Counted from the first letter of the stretch, positions 50,879-59,027 are shown. The stretch: 64,000 nucleotides of DNA from Streptomyces diastatochromogenes (GCA_026913215.1 JAPTYK010000001.1:3410001-3474000); one strand, 5' to 3'. Numbers and translations: made by a program. Notes: a model not told the origin generated them from the sequence alone.

Positions 50879-51118
50879 GTGGAGTTCGATCCCCGCCGCG
50901 CGAAGTGGCAGCAGATTGAGGACGTGATCATTCGCCGGATCAAGACCGGCGAGTACCGGCCCGGCTTTCAGTTGTCCGAAGTCCGGCTCTCAGAAGAGTT
51001 CAGCGTCAACCGCGACACGATGAGGAAGGCCACGCGGTCTCTTCGTGAGAAGGAGTGGATCACGACCACTCCCGGGTTGGGCTCGTTCGTGGCCGAACGG
51101 CAGCCGGCGGAGGAGTGA
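50879..51118 (+). CDS. GntR-family transcriptional regulator (short)
   Basis: DNA-binding protein with a single winged helix, 79 residues from GTG 50879 (VEFDPRRAKWQQIEDVIIRR). The helix-turn-helix is IKTGEYRPGFQLSEVRLSEE, FSVNRDTMRKATRSLREKEW, ending TTTPGLGSFVAERQPAEE. No effector domain follows, as in the short GntR/KorSA-type regulators common on Streptomyces mobile elements. An upstream ATG at 50834 could lengthen it. It diverges from the hypothetical gene and converges on the cassette. Confidence 0.85.
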   Translation: MEFDPRRAKWQQIEDVIIRRIKTGEYRPGFQLSEVRLSEEFSVNRDTMRKATRSLREKEWITTTPGLGSFVAERQPAEE

Positions 51119-51358
51119 GCCCCGCCCACGCGCCACGGGGGCAGCACGCGGACGGGGCCCGGGTTGTGGCACCCTCACCGCTCCCGGGGGGAGAGCGGCA
51201 CCCCGCATACGAGGGCGGACCGGGGCGAGTGCCTGAGCACGTCAGCTCAGACGGAGTACGGCCTACTCCTGCACAGGGCTTGTCCGGTCGGGAGTGCCAC
51301 GGTCCGGCACGGTGAGCGTTCGGACGGGGTACCGCCCGCCGTGCCGGGGTCTGAGGGG

Positions 51359-52186
51359 TCAGGCGAGATCTTCGGCCATGCGCCGGAGCGGCCCGACCAA
51401 TTCGGGGTGGTCGCCCCGGGAAGCGGACTGCATGAGTTCCGTGATCACGATGATCTGAGCGACCCGCCCCGCGTCCGTGTCGAGAACGGGGAAGGTCTCC
51501 CGTACCCGCTCCGCGAACGCGGGGGCCAGCAACGAGTACGCCCACAACATGGCCGGGTCGTAACCGACCGGCGCGGTTCCGAAGCCCTCCCAGTCCAACA
51601 GGTAGGGCGTACGGCTCGTCAGGTTGGCCGGCTGCAAGTCCCCGTGGGCCGTCTCCCACTCGATCACCTGGGGGGCGGGCAGGTTGAGGAAACGGGGGAC
51701 GCTGCGGTCAACCCACTCCTGACGAACGGCCACGCGGTCCGTCACGGCCTTCGCCACGGTGCTGAGATCCGCGCGAAGCGATTCCCACCACGAGTCAGGG
51801 GGAACCACCACGTCCCGGCTCAGCACCGGGGACGGGGAGAACACCGGTTCGGGGATGTACTGGCTCAGCTCAGCCCGGTACGCGTGACCGCCTACTTCCT
51901 GCTCCACCGCGTCGTACAGGGCGGGTTTCTTGATCCCCAGATCGAACAGTTCGGCGGCCCGGAGATTGCCCTCCCAGATCTTCCCCGTGGCCTTGTCCGC
52001 CGGGGCGGTCATGAGCCGGAGCCAGCACCGCCCGAACTTCCCGCAGCGCACACGAGCGCTCAGGGTGCGCCCGAACCACCCCCAGACATCCGGGCCGTCC
52101 AGGATGGCGCCCAGCTCGTCCACGGCACCGTTGAACGCCTCCGTCATCCGCTCCCGGTCGGCTGGGTCAGTCGGAGGCGAGTACAT
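51359..52186 (-). CDS. APH-family phosphotransferase
   Basis: Small-molecule or peptide kinase of the aminoglycoside/choline kinase fold, 275 residues, frame intact. ATG at 52186 overlaps the reductase stop by 20 bp. The catalytic loop is EWETAHGDLQPANLTS (HGDxxxxN) and the metal-binding motif is YLLDWEGFGTAPVGYDPAML. The N-lobe is weak. It is the last gene of the JmjC/AKR cassette; cassette position suggests it acts on the same product. A host resistance role is possible but unsupported. Confidence 0.85.
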   Translation of the reverse strand: MYSPPTDPADRERMTEAFNGAVDELGAILDGPDVWGWFGRTLSARVRCGKFGRCWLRLMTAPADKATGKIWEGNLRAAELFDLGIKKPALYDAVEQEVGGHAYRAELSQYIPEPVFSPSPVLSRDVVVPPDSWWESLRADLSTVAKAVTDRVAVRQEWVDRSVPRFLNLPAPQVIEWETAHGDLQPANLTSRTPYLLDWEGFGTAPVGYDPAMLWAYSLLAPAFAERVRETFPVLDTDAGRVAQIIVITELMQSASRGDHPELVGPLRRMAEDLA

Positions 52187-53084
52187 CGAGCACCTTTCGG
52201 AGCGTGGCAACCGGGACCGGCGGCTCAACGAGCGCCGCGCGGGAGTCGTACCAGTGTGCCGACTCCGACGCGGACAGAAGAACCCGCGTCACCCCAGGGC
52301 ATGACGCCACGGCCAGAAGACACGCTTGAGGGACGGTGAGGTCCGGGCGGATCAGCTCCGTCAGTTCGGGGGTCGCCAGTTCGTTCAGCTCCCCGCCGAA
52401 GAGGGGCGCCGACGCGAACACGTCCCACCCGCGTTCGGCTGCCTGAGCGATCGGTCCCCGGTTGTCCAGGGCCTGGGTGAAGGCGTTGGCGGTCACGAGC
52501 GAGACGGGGAGCTGTACGGCGCGAAGGTGGTGGTACTCCGAGCCGGCGGCAAGGGCCGCCATGCGGTCCAGGTTCGGGACGGAGAGCGCTCCGTTGTCGA
52601 ACCCTTCCCAGGTGGCCACCCCGTACGCGTCCAGCGTCCCCGCGCTGACTTGCTCCTCAAGCGCACGGAAGGCACGAAGGAGGGCTTCGTTGGGGTCTCC
52701 GGCGGCGCGCTCCGGGTTGTGGGCGAAGACCATGTCAAGGCGGGGGCGCCCCAACTGGGCACGGTTCTGGGCGCACTGCCAGTGCACGAAGCGGGTGGTG
52801 AGGCAGTGGCCGAAGGCGGCTTCGTCGGCGCTGAGCGCTCCGGCCGTGATTGCCATGGTGCCGGTGCCCTGGGCGACGAAGCCCACCTTCGTGGACACCT
52901 TGACCATGCGGTCCGTCAGGGACGGGGCCAGAAGGGTTTGGGCACGGCCCGCCAGGTAGTTGGGGGCCGTGTCCACCCATGCGGTCCGGGGGTCCTCCGC
53001 AGCGCGGAGAACGGCCTCACGGATGGCCGGGGGACGGATGCGGTAGGTGCCCAGCCCCAGGGGCGCCGGGGTCTCGGAAGTCAT
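52167..53084 (-). CDS. Aldo/keto reductase
   Basis: NAD(P)-dependent reductase of the TIM-barrel AKR family, 305 residues, frame intact. It starts MTSETPAPLGLGTYRIRPPA. The catalytic tetrad is visible: Asp and Tyr in AWVDTAPNYLAG, Lys in MVKVSTKVGFVAQ and His in MVFAHNPERAAG. The cofactor end GVTRVLLSASESAHWYDSR is recognisable. Its ATG overlaps the JmjC stop (ATGA), so the two are made together. Confidence 0.88.
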   Translation of the reverse strand: MTSETPAPLGLGTYRIRPPAIREAVLRAAEDPRTAWVDTAPNYLAGRAQTLLAPSLTDRMVKVSTKVGFVAQGTGTMAITAGALSADEAAFGHCLTTRFVHWQCAQNRAQLGRPRLDMVFAHNPERAAGDPNEALLRAFRALEEQVSAGTLDAYGVATWEGFDNGALSVPNLDRMAALAAGSEYHHLRAVQLPVSLVTANAFTQALDNRGPIAQAAERGWDVFASAPLFGGELNELATPELTELIRPDLTVPQACLLAVASCPGVTRVLLSASESAHWYDSRAALVEPPVPVATLRKVLDVLASD

Positions 53085-54268
53085 GCGCTGCCCCCTTCGA
53101 CTGCTACCGCCTGGCCGTGGACCAACTCCGTGATCACTCCGGCCGCGTCGTCCAACGGGAGCTGGGCCGTGGCTGCCAGTTCCCCCAGGGTGACCGCGTC
53201 CGGCACGGCGGAGATCAGGCGCCGCAGGAGCGGGCCGGCTGCCGGTGCCATGTCCCACTCGTTGCCGCACGCCCGGAAGGTGACCCCGTCGTCCGCGTCC
53301 TCACAGAGCGCGCGGGCGGTGGTGAGCCTGACGCGCAGCTCCGGGAGGGCCGGGACGCTGCCGATGTGCGGGAGGCTGGGCCGCATCCGGGTCACGTCTT
53401 CGGCGTCCCGCACGCCCATGTACCGGGCCAGGACGCCCGGGTCCTCAAGGGCGGCCACCACTTCCTTCTTCAGCCGTTCCAGGTAGTCCGCCTGTTCCTC
53501 CGGCGGCGCGAAGACGGGGAGGTCCAGCCGGAGGACTTCCTTGCGGCGCAGCTCGTCGGAGAGCCACGACACGAGCTGTGCGCCGGTGGTCGTCTGGATA
53601 CCAAACGTCAGGTGGAGAGAGTGCTCCCCTTCGGACGCGGCAACCGAATGCCACCACCCACGCGGGAGGTAGAGGAGGTCCCCGGGCCGCATGACGATCT
53701 CGGTGAGCGGCTTCTCCGGCGGGTCCTCCGGCTCCTCCGTGTCCTTATACATCGGCGCCGTACGGGTGGGCCCGTAGATCTTCCACCGCTTCGAGCCGTC
53801 CACCTGGGCCACCACAACGTCATGGTCGTCCCAGTGGACCCCGAAGCCCTCCCGGGCCGTCCATGAGGCGTACAGGTTGGTTTGGACCCCGGTACGGAGC
53901 CACTGTTCCAACTCCATGGCCGCGTTGCCCACGGCGGGGTGGAGTTCGTCCACGGCGTCGATGACGAGTGAGGCACCTTCGGTCAGGCGCTCGTGAAGCT
54001 CCGCCGGGTGAAGGCGCTGCCAGACCGTGTGTCGGCGGGTCGTGACGGGAGCGCTGTACCGGTACTGCGGCAGCATCTCCCCTTCAGCAGACAGGCGGAG
54101 CCGGGGCGGGTCCAGTCGGTGGGTGGCGAGGATGTTGTTGAGGTCGTCCCAGGTGATCAGGTCACCCGGGGCCGGGATGGCGCCCGGCACGTGAAGGTGT
54201 TGGCGGTGGTACACCTGGGCCGGGAACGTGTCCCGGCCCAGGCGCTCCGCCAGACTCAGCGGAGACAA
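53081..54268 (-). CDS. JmjC-type (cupin 4) Fe(II)/2-oxoglutarate oxygenase
   Basis: Related to ribosomal-protein hydroxylases such as YcfD/RoxA, which hydroxylate Arg or His side chains. The start is TTG at 54268 with GGGAGG upstream, giving LSPLSLAERLGRDTFPAQVY. Iron ligands: FGVHWDDHDVVVAQVDG (HxD) and YLPRGWWHSVAASEG (distal His), with GSKRWKIYG. The C-terminal winged-helix part (LRRLISAVPDAVTLGELAAT) is also typical. 395 residues, frame intact. It lies 15 bp after a 49-codon peptide gene, and peptides or proteins are the usual substrates of this fold. Confidence 0.88.
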   Translation of the reverse strand: MSPLSLAERLGRDTFPAQVYHRQHLHVPGAIPAPGDLITWDDLNNILATHRLDPPRLRLSAEGEMLPQYRYSAPVTTRRHTVWQRLHPAELHERLTEGASLVIDAVDELHPAVGNAAMELEQWLRTGVQTNLYASWTAREGFGVHWDDHDVVVAQVDGSKRWKIYGPTRTAPMYKDTEEPEDPPEKPLTEIVMRPGDLLYLPRGWWHSVAASEGEHSLHLTFGIQTTTGAQLVSWLSDELRRKEVLRLDLPVFAPPEEQADYLERLKKEVVAALEDPGVLARYMGVRDAEDVTRMRPSLPHIGSVPALPELRVRLTTARALCEDADDGVTFRACGNEWDMAPAAGPLLRRLISAVPDAVTLGELAATAQLPLDDAAGVITELVHGQAVAVEGGSA

Positions 54269-54283
54269 CGTGTGACCTCCCGG

Positions 54284-54433
54284 TCAGTCGTTGCCGTCGG
54301 TGCGGCCGGTCGAACCACCGTCGGACGGGGTGACCCCCCGCTCACGGGCGGCGCCGATCGCGCGCTTGGCCCGGACGAGACCGGACCCCTGGGACTGGCC
54401 TCCCGCCGTGGCGGGGGCGTTGGTGCTGTCCAT
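54284..54433 (-). CDS. 49-residue peptide, candidate substrate of the JmjC oxygenase
   Basis: ATG at 54433 is preceded by AAGGAGGT, a perfect anti-16S match, 8 nt away. The peptide begins MDSTNAPATAGGQSQGSG, has a basic core LVRAKRAIGAARERGVTP and ends SDGGSTGRTDGND. It is hydrophilic, has no Cys, signal peptide or membrane segment, and has five Arg/Lys in the core. The JmjC gene starts 15 bp later and the reductase and kinase follow without gaps. This is the layout of a precursor peptide and its modifying enzymes, but a small regulator cannot be excluded. Confidence 0.6.
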   Translation of the reverse strand: MDSTNAPATAGGQSQGSGLVRAKRAIGAARERGVTPSDGGSTGRTDGND

Positions 54434-54568
54434 ACCGCGTACCTCCTTCTTGTGGTGGTGCCTTCGAAGACCGCGCCTTGTCGGCGGGCCCGTGGTGCCC
54501 CGCTCCCCTCCGGTTCCTCCTGTGGCTGTGAGGGAGCCGTCCGGTACAATCGGAGGGGGGCGGGAGTC

Positions 54569-54781
54569 TCAATCGGTCTCGATGTCCAGGCACGCCGGGC
54601 AGTTCACGGCCCGCGCCCATTCGTCGGTCTCGTCGTTGGGCTTGCCCGCTCCGCAGACCGCGCGCCGCTTGCCGGCCCGCTCGTCCAGGACGCGGAGCTT
54701 GTGCACGGTCAGAACGGCGTCTCCGACCGTTCCCGCCACGATCCGCGTTGCGTCTTCCGTCATGGTGCTCGTGCTCCTCAT
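54569..54781 (-). CDS. Small protein with CxxC-type cysteines
   Basis: 70 residues from ATG 54781, which overlaps the preceding stop (ATGA); an internal ATG at 54763 has GAGGAG upstream. It reads VGDAVLTVHKLRVLDERAGK, RRAVCGAGKPND and ends AVNCPACLDIETD. Three cysteines and CPAC suggest a metal-binding or disulfide site. I know no family. It is 135 bp upstream of the peptide gene and in the same direction. Confidence 0.6.
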   Translation of the reverse strand: MRSTSTMTEDATRIVAGTVGDAVLTVHKLRVLDERAGKRRAVCGAGKPNDETDEWARAVNCPACLDIETD

Positions 54782-55011
54782 GCCATGCCCCTCGTCCGTC
54801 GCGCGTGGAGTTTCCCTACGGCTATGAGCTGACGTCGCTGCCAGTCGGTGGGGTGGCGAAGGCTCCGGAAGTGGACCCGCCAGGTGAAGCCGGTAGGGCG
54901 CCCGACCTTGACAAAGACGCCGTCCAGGACGAGCACCTTGCCGGGCATCTCAGATGCCGCGTCGAACACCACGTCACCCACGCTGAGTTGCGTGACGGAC
55001 GTGAACGGCAT
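54778..55011 (-). CDS. Small beta-rich hypothetical protein
   Basis: 77 residues, starting MPFTSVTQLSVGDVVFDAAS with alternating hydrophobic pattern (EMPGKVLVLDGVFVKVGRPT, TWRVHFRSLRHPTDWQRRQL) and a basic end. It overlaps the next gene's start. A PH- or SH3-like small barrel is possible from the pattern only. Confidence 0.55.
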   Translation of the reverse strand: MPFTSVTQLSVGDVVFDAASEMPGKVLVLDGVFVKVGRPTGFTWRVHFRSLRHPTDWQRRQLIAVGKLHARRTRGMA

Positions 55012-55055
55012 GGGGCGCACCGCACGCGGGAGCTTGGCGCGGCGGGTCTCCGCCC

Positions 55056-55262
55056 TCACCGCTCCGTCACCCTGCGGTCCGTGCTCCGGCGGTGCGGGTG
55101 CTGCCGGATCGTCTCGTCCGCCGCTCGTTCGCTCACGGTGCTGCCCAGACGGTGGGCCGACGCGCGGGCGGTCGTGGCAGCGGTGCAGATGGCGCACCCC
55201 TCGACTCCGACAGGCTGTAACAGGGGGACGTGAAGCGCGGGAACCGTCGCCGTGTCACTCAT
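55056..55262 (-). CDS. Small hypothetical protein with CxxC
   Basis: 68 residues starting MSDTATVPALHVPLLQPVGV, then EGCAICTAATTARASAHRLG and a basic end. Its start overlaps the stop of the preceding gene by 8 bp. CAIC may bind metal. No family is recognised. Confidence 0.55.
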   Translation of the reverse strand: MSDTATVPALHVPLLQPVGVEGCAICTAATTARASAHRLGSTVSERAADETIRQHPHRRSTDRRVTER

Positions 55263-55431
55263 CTACAAGCCTCCGTAGTCCAGCCTGAACGTCCAGCAAC
55301 GTGGACCGGGTTGCGTCGCCTGGGCCGCGCGGTACCCACTCCGGGGCGAGCCGCCAGAAGCCCCCAGCCGCTATGAGCGCGGCCAGCTCGTCCGCATCGT
55401 TGCGGCCCTGGGGGGTCGGTTCGGCGTCCAT
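55255..55431 (-). CDS. Small hypothetical protein, first gene of the minus-strand operon
   Basis: 58 residues from ATG 55431, starting MDAEPTPQGRNDADELAALI and ending LLDVQAGLRRLVDE. Predicted helical. It heads the run of minus-strand genes that leads to the JmjC cassette and is divergent from the XRE regulator with a 160-bp gap between. That gap must hold both promoters. Confidence 0.55.
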   Translation of the reverse strand: MDAEPTPQGRNDADELAALIAAGGFWRLAPEWVPRGPGDATRSTLLDVQAGLRRLVDE

Positions 55432-55591
55432 ACCATGCGGTCCTTCGTTGCGGGCGGTTTCTCCGCCTCGTGCATTTGCAACTGGGTCTACACCCACAGT
55501 GACCCGCAAGGCGTACGCTCAACAGGTCTCAGCCCATGCCAACGCGACCGGCATAAATCAGAACCGGCAAGGCATACCGGGAGTTGAACAG

Positions 55592-56409
55592 ATGAGCGAG
55601 AGCACAGACCGTGAGGACGGTCCGAGGGATGCCGCCGCGTACTTCGGTGAGGAAGTCAAGGCGCTCAGGAAGTCGCTGGGACTTTCGCAAGACGAGTTCG
55701 CCACCAAGCTCAAGTACAACCAGGGGCAGGTGTCCAAGGTCGAGAACGGCACCGTGATGGCCTCTGAGCCCTTCGCCAAAGCCATGGACAGGGTCGCCGG
55801 CACGCCCGGGGTGTACCTCCGCCTACGCAACAAGTTGGCCAAGCGAGGCATCCCGGACTGGTTCGCGCCGTACGTCGAACTGGAGAAGAAGGCGGCGGTG
55901 GTCAAGATGTTCCACCCGACGCTTCTCCCGGGACTCGTCCAGATCCGGCCGTACGCGGAAGAGGTCTTGCGCGCCGGTCGGCCTACGAACTTCGCGGACC
56001 TGATCCGCGTTCGAATGGAACGACAGGAGATCTTGACGCGGGACGAAGACCCGGCACGGCTGTGGCTGATCCTCAACGAGTCGGCGCTAAGGAACCCCGT
56101 GCACAGCCCGGAGACCATGCGCGCGCAGCTCCGCCACCTTCACGAGCTTGCCGAGACGCCTAGGCACCGCGTTCAGATCATCCCGAAGGAGAAGGTCAAC
56201 AACCTCGTGGTCAGCCCTTCGGCTTGCTCACCTTCGCGGACGGGCCGGACGTGGCGCACGTAGACGGCTTCCCGCGTGGCTTCGTGCTCTCGGAGCCTGA
56301 CGACGTGCTACAGGCCCAGGATGCCTATGATTTGTTGGTGGCCAAGGCTGCGCCGCCGGACGAGACGGCGGAGTTGATCAACTCCATTGTGAAGGACTGT
56401 TACTCATGA
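55592..56409 (+). CDS. XRE-family regulator with DUF5753 domain
   Basis: Helix-turn-helix protein of the large Streptomyces family that pairs with DUF397 proteins. ATG at 55592 gives MSESTDREDGPRDAAAYFGE; the HTH is KALRKSLGLSQDEFATKLKY, NQGQVSKVENGTVMASEP. The DUF5753 part includes MFHPTLLPGLVQIRPYAEEV and, after one missing base near 56215, FADGPDVAHVDGFPRGFVLS. It ends SIVKDCYS and overlaps the DUF397 start. Likely controls the element's lysogenic or transfer genes. Confidence 0.88.
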
Positions 56410-56636
56410 CTCACGCCGACCGACCCGAAGCCCCGGACCGGCCCCAAACCCCTGACTGGACATCGTCCAGTTTCAGCCAGAGCAACGGCGGTGAGTGCGT
56501 CGAGTGGGCGCCGAAGCACGCGAAGGCCACGGGTGAGTTCCTGATCCGTGACAGCAAGAACCCAGAGGGCCCCACCCTCACCACCGACGCGGCAGGCTGG
56601 GCCGCCTTCGTCGCGTTCGCCGTAGAACACGGCTGA
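56406..56636 (+). CDS. DUF397 protein
   Basis: 76 residues, partner of the XRE protein, coupled by an ATGA overlap. The family core is WTSSSFSQSNGGECVEWAPK and FLIRDSKNPEGPTLTTDAAG, ending AAFVAFAVEHG. Such pairs behave like antagonist/regulator or toxin/antitoxin-like modules in several Streptomyces. Confidence 0.9.
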   Translation: MTHADRPEAPDRPQTPDWTSSSFSQSNGGECVEWAPKHAKATGEFLIRDSKNPEGPTLTTDAAGWAAFVAFAVEHG

Positions 56637-56686
56637 GCGCGAACCCGGCCTACTCCCGGCCCGGACCCCGCCGGGCGGAACGCAGA

Positions 56687-56722
56687 GAAGCCCCGTCACC
56701 CTCTTCAGGGCAACGGGGCTTC
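56687..56722 (+). terminator. Terminator after DUF397 gene
   Basis: GAAGCCCCGT and ACGGGGCTTC form a 10-bp perfect stem around a 16-nt loop, 51 bp after the DUF397 stop. It also serves the convergent hypothetical gene ending at 56768. Confidence 0.85.
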
Positions 56723-56767
56723 GTCATGTGCGGGACGGGGTCAGGAGACGGGGCTCCTGGCCGTGGT

Positions 56768-57115
56768 TCAGGCGGCGCATCTCTCTGGTTCGGCGGTCTC
56801 CTCCCAGACCGCCCAGGGGGCACCGAAGGGGCGGAGGCGTCCCGTGTCCGGGGACGTGATCCATTCGTGAAGACCGGTGGGCGCCCCGGTGTCGTACCGG
56901 TAGGCCACCACCCGGAAGTGGTGCACGTCCTGACTCGCCAGGTTGGCCACCGCCACGGCCAGGACGTAGAGCGCGCGGTCCAGCTCGTGGACGTTGCGGA
57001 TGTAGTCGGGCATCGGCGGGAAGCCGTCGCCGGCCGCATCCCAGACCCAGCGGTTCGGGCCTACCCACCTGGGCATCTCAACGCGGAACTCGACGGACGG
57101 AACCCCTTCAACCAT
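56768..57115 (-). CDS. Hypothetical protein, 115 residues
   Basis: Starts MVEGVPSVEFRVEMPRWVGP, with NRWVWDAAGDGFPPMPDYIR and RALYVLAVAVANLASQDVHH. The end (LHEWITSPDTGRLRPFGAPW, AVWEETAEPERCAA) is Trp-rich. No known family; likely an element-specific accessory protein. ATG at 57115; frame intact. Confidence 0.55.
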   Translation of the reverse strand: MVEGVPSVEFRVEMPRWVGPNRWVWDAAGDGFPPMPDYIRNVHELDRALYVLAVAVANLASQDVHHFRVVAYRYDTGAPTGLHEWITSPDTGRLRPFGAPWAVWEETAEPERCAA

Positions 57116-57144
57116 GGACACGTACAAAACCCCCTGTGCTGTTC

Positions 57145-57168
57145 CTGTGCGAACCCCTATTCGCACAG
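57145..57168. promoter_or_regulatory. Inverted repeat upstream of the hypothetical gene
   Basis: CTGTGCGAA and TTCGCACAG are 9-bp perfect arms around a 6-nt centre, 30 bp upstream of the ATG at 57115. Spacing fits an operator for a dimeric repressor such as a phage immunity protein. The gap to 57350 shows no gene. Confidence 0.5.
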
Positions 57169-57349
57169 GCATTCGACAGTACACCGGAGGTCTGACATAT
57201 GCCTATGGCTTAGACCAAGTTCCGTAACAACGCACAATGATCACCAAATCGGGCACGCCACAGGGCCGTTGGAGCGCGGGCCTCCCCGTCTCAACGTAGG
57301 ACGTGTGTAGAGGGAACGCATCCGAATACCGGGTTAGTTCCCGGGCCGC

Positions 57350-57625
57350 TCACCAGCGGGAAGGCGGCACGTACGACGGGAAACCCGACCGGGCGGTACG
57401 GGCTGCGGCGCTCCGGAACGCCTTCGGGTCCGGGGTGCTGACGCGCTCGCTCGCCTCGATGAGCCAGAGACCCAGCTCCCGGGCCTGGGCCGGGGTCATC
57501 CGGGCCCGGTCGGCGGGCACGGCCAGGGAGACGGAGCCCTTCTCCTTGTCGTTGTGCCAGACGAGCACGCGGCCCGCTTCGGCGGTCATGGTGGCCTTCG
57601 TCTCACGCACGGTGTTGATCGTCAC
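57350..57625 (-). CDS. Hypothetical protein, 91 residues
   Basis: Starts MTINTVRETKATMTAEAGRV, then VLVWHNDKEKGSVSLAVPAD, RARMTPAQARELGLWLIEAS. No known family. It follows the sigma-like gene on the same strand, 49 bp after its stop. Confidence 0.55.
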   Translation of the reverse strand: MTINTVRETKATMTAEAGRVLVWHNDKEKGSVSLAVPADRARMTPAQARELGLWLIEASERVSTPDPKAFRSAAARTARSGFPSYVPPSRW

Positions 57626-57674
57626 GGGGTCCTCTTCCTGGGGTTGGTAGAACTGGGTGAACGGGTGCGGCCGG

Positions 57675-58568
57675 TCAGCCCCGGCACGCGGCGGCGCCCT
57701 TCCGGGTCAGGCGCGCGGTCATGGCGGCGGTCAGCTCCTCCGCCTCTTCGGGGGTCTGGGCCGTGGTCGTGATCCATCGCTTGCCGAACGCCTTGAGGCC
57801 CTTGGACCGGGCTTCGCGTACGGCCTTCGGCGTGGTGCCCATGTCGGCGGCAAGCTCTTCGTCAGCGGTGTTGCCGTAGAACGGGACGGGTTCGATGCCG
57901 AAGGTTCCGCGCAGTACGTACGCCTGCCCTTCGCCCATCGTGTCCAAGAGGCCGTGGACAAGGCAGCGCTTGACCCGCTCCGCCTCCCGCGACACGTCGT
58001 CGGCGGTCACCAGATCGTCCGGGACGCCGTACGTGGACGTGCCCGGCTCCCATGGCTCGTCCGTGTCTTCGGCGCCCGGGGCCGGGGCGTCCAGGGAGTC
58101 CGCCCCCTGGTAGGCGAGACGGGCCGCGTGGGCACGGTCGGCGCTCAGCCGGCGCCCCGCCGGGGGCACGGTCTGACACAGCTTCTCGGCAAGGAAGGGG
58201 TCACCCCCGGCCCGGTCCAGCATCGAGAGGAACGTTTTTGCGGCATCCGCGTCCACGCCCTGGTTCCGCTCCGCGCGGGTCGCGTTCAGGAGCATGGTCT
58301 CCACGGTGGTGTACGCGAAGCCCAGGAAGTCCGTGGTCACGTTCTCGTCAAAGCGCGTGAGGGCTTCCCAGACCGCTATGCGGCCCATCTGTTCAAACTC
58401 GTCGCGGTAGTCGTCGTGGCGCGGGCCGGACTCCGCCATGCGGCGGGCCGCCTTGCGGGCCAGGACTCCTATCCGTGACGCGGTGGCTTCGATGACCGTT
58501 GTCGTGGCCTCAAGGTCGTTCGCCTGGGCAGCGCGGACGGTCGAAAGTTCAAGGGTGGTGCTGTGCAC
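57675..58568 (-). CDS. Sigma-70-like factor of the element
   Basis: Probably directs RNA polymerase to element promoters. ATG at 58568 gives MHSTTLELSTVRAAQANDLE, 297 residues. A region 2-like part is visible (VLARKAARRMAESGPRHDDY, RDEFEQMGRIAVWEALTRFD, FLGFAYTTVETMLLNATRAE); FEQMGRIAVWEALTRFD resembles the 2.1-2.2 core (DLxQxGxxGLxxAxxxFD). A later part TMGEGQAYVLRGTFGIEP and DEELAADMGTTPKAVREARS resembles region 4. A long insert sits between them. Frame intact. Confidence 0.72.
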   Translation of the reverse strand: MHSTTLELSTVRAAQANDLEATTTVIEATASRIGVLARKAARRMAESGPRHDDYRDEFEQMGRIAVWEALTRFDENVTTDFLGFAYTTVETMLLNATRAERNQGVDADAAKTFLSMLDRAGGDPFLAEKLCQTVPPAGRRLSADRAHAARLAYQGADSLDAPAPGAEDTDEPWEPGTSTYGVPDDLVTADDVSREAERVKRCLVHGLLDTMGEGQAYVLRGTFGIEPVPFYGNTADEELAADMGTTPKAVREARSKGLKAFGKRWITTTAQTPEEAEELTAAMTARLTRKGAAACRG

Positions 58569-59027
58569 GGGTGGGCTCCTCGGCTTGGCTCACCCGTGGT
58601 CTGGTGAGCCGATTGCCCGGGAGGGGCCGAACCGTCGTGCACAGCTCGTGAGCTGCGGATATGCCTGTTTCTGGGTGCACGAAGCCCAGGGCATTTCTTC
58701 AAAAGGACACGGCGAATCAAGCCCCCCGGTCCGGGGGTTCTTGACGCGGGGCTTGATCAGTGCCGTGCGTCGGTACAGGTGGGTTACGGAGCCGGCGGAC
58801 GGTGCGGGTTCGTCGGCGGATTCACAGGTTTAGATCCGCGAGAACTCCGCATGGATGTGGACTCGGCGCGTTGCGTGACCCGACTTCGGCCCGGAGGATG
58901 ACACCCCGAACGCCAGGTCACGGCCCCGAAATAACGTGGCGCCAAGCGACTCACGTGAGTAGGTTGAAGCGACGAATGCCCCGCACACGGACCCCGGGAG
59001 CCCGGGGAAGCGGCGGGGCTTCGCGCG
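58569..59027. other. Gene-free stretch with nested hairpin
   Basis: No gene is supported in these 459 bp. ATCAAGCCCC (58716-58725) pairs with GGGGCTTGAT (58748-58757), and a second hairpin of CCCCCGG / CCGGGGG type lies inside it. This sits upstream of the sigma-like gene and could be part of its promoter or a leader. A short palindrome ctcacgtgag occurs near 58950. Confidence 0.6.
58978..59019 (-). terminator. Terminator after the DNA polymerase gene
   Basis: GCCCCGC and GCGGGGC form outer arms and CCCCGGG / CCCGGGG an inner stem, within 10 bp of the polymerase stop codon. This closes the replication operon. Confidence 0.75.

Noticed and set aside
50879..51118. GntR and XRE genes as proof of a conjugative (AICE-type) element
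   Set aside because: Such regulators occur on both phages and AICEs. The polymerase, primase-helicase and methyltransferase favour a phage, and no FtsK-like transfer gene is visible.
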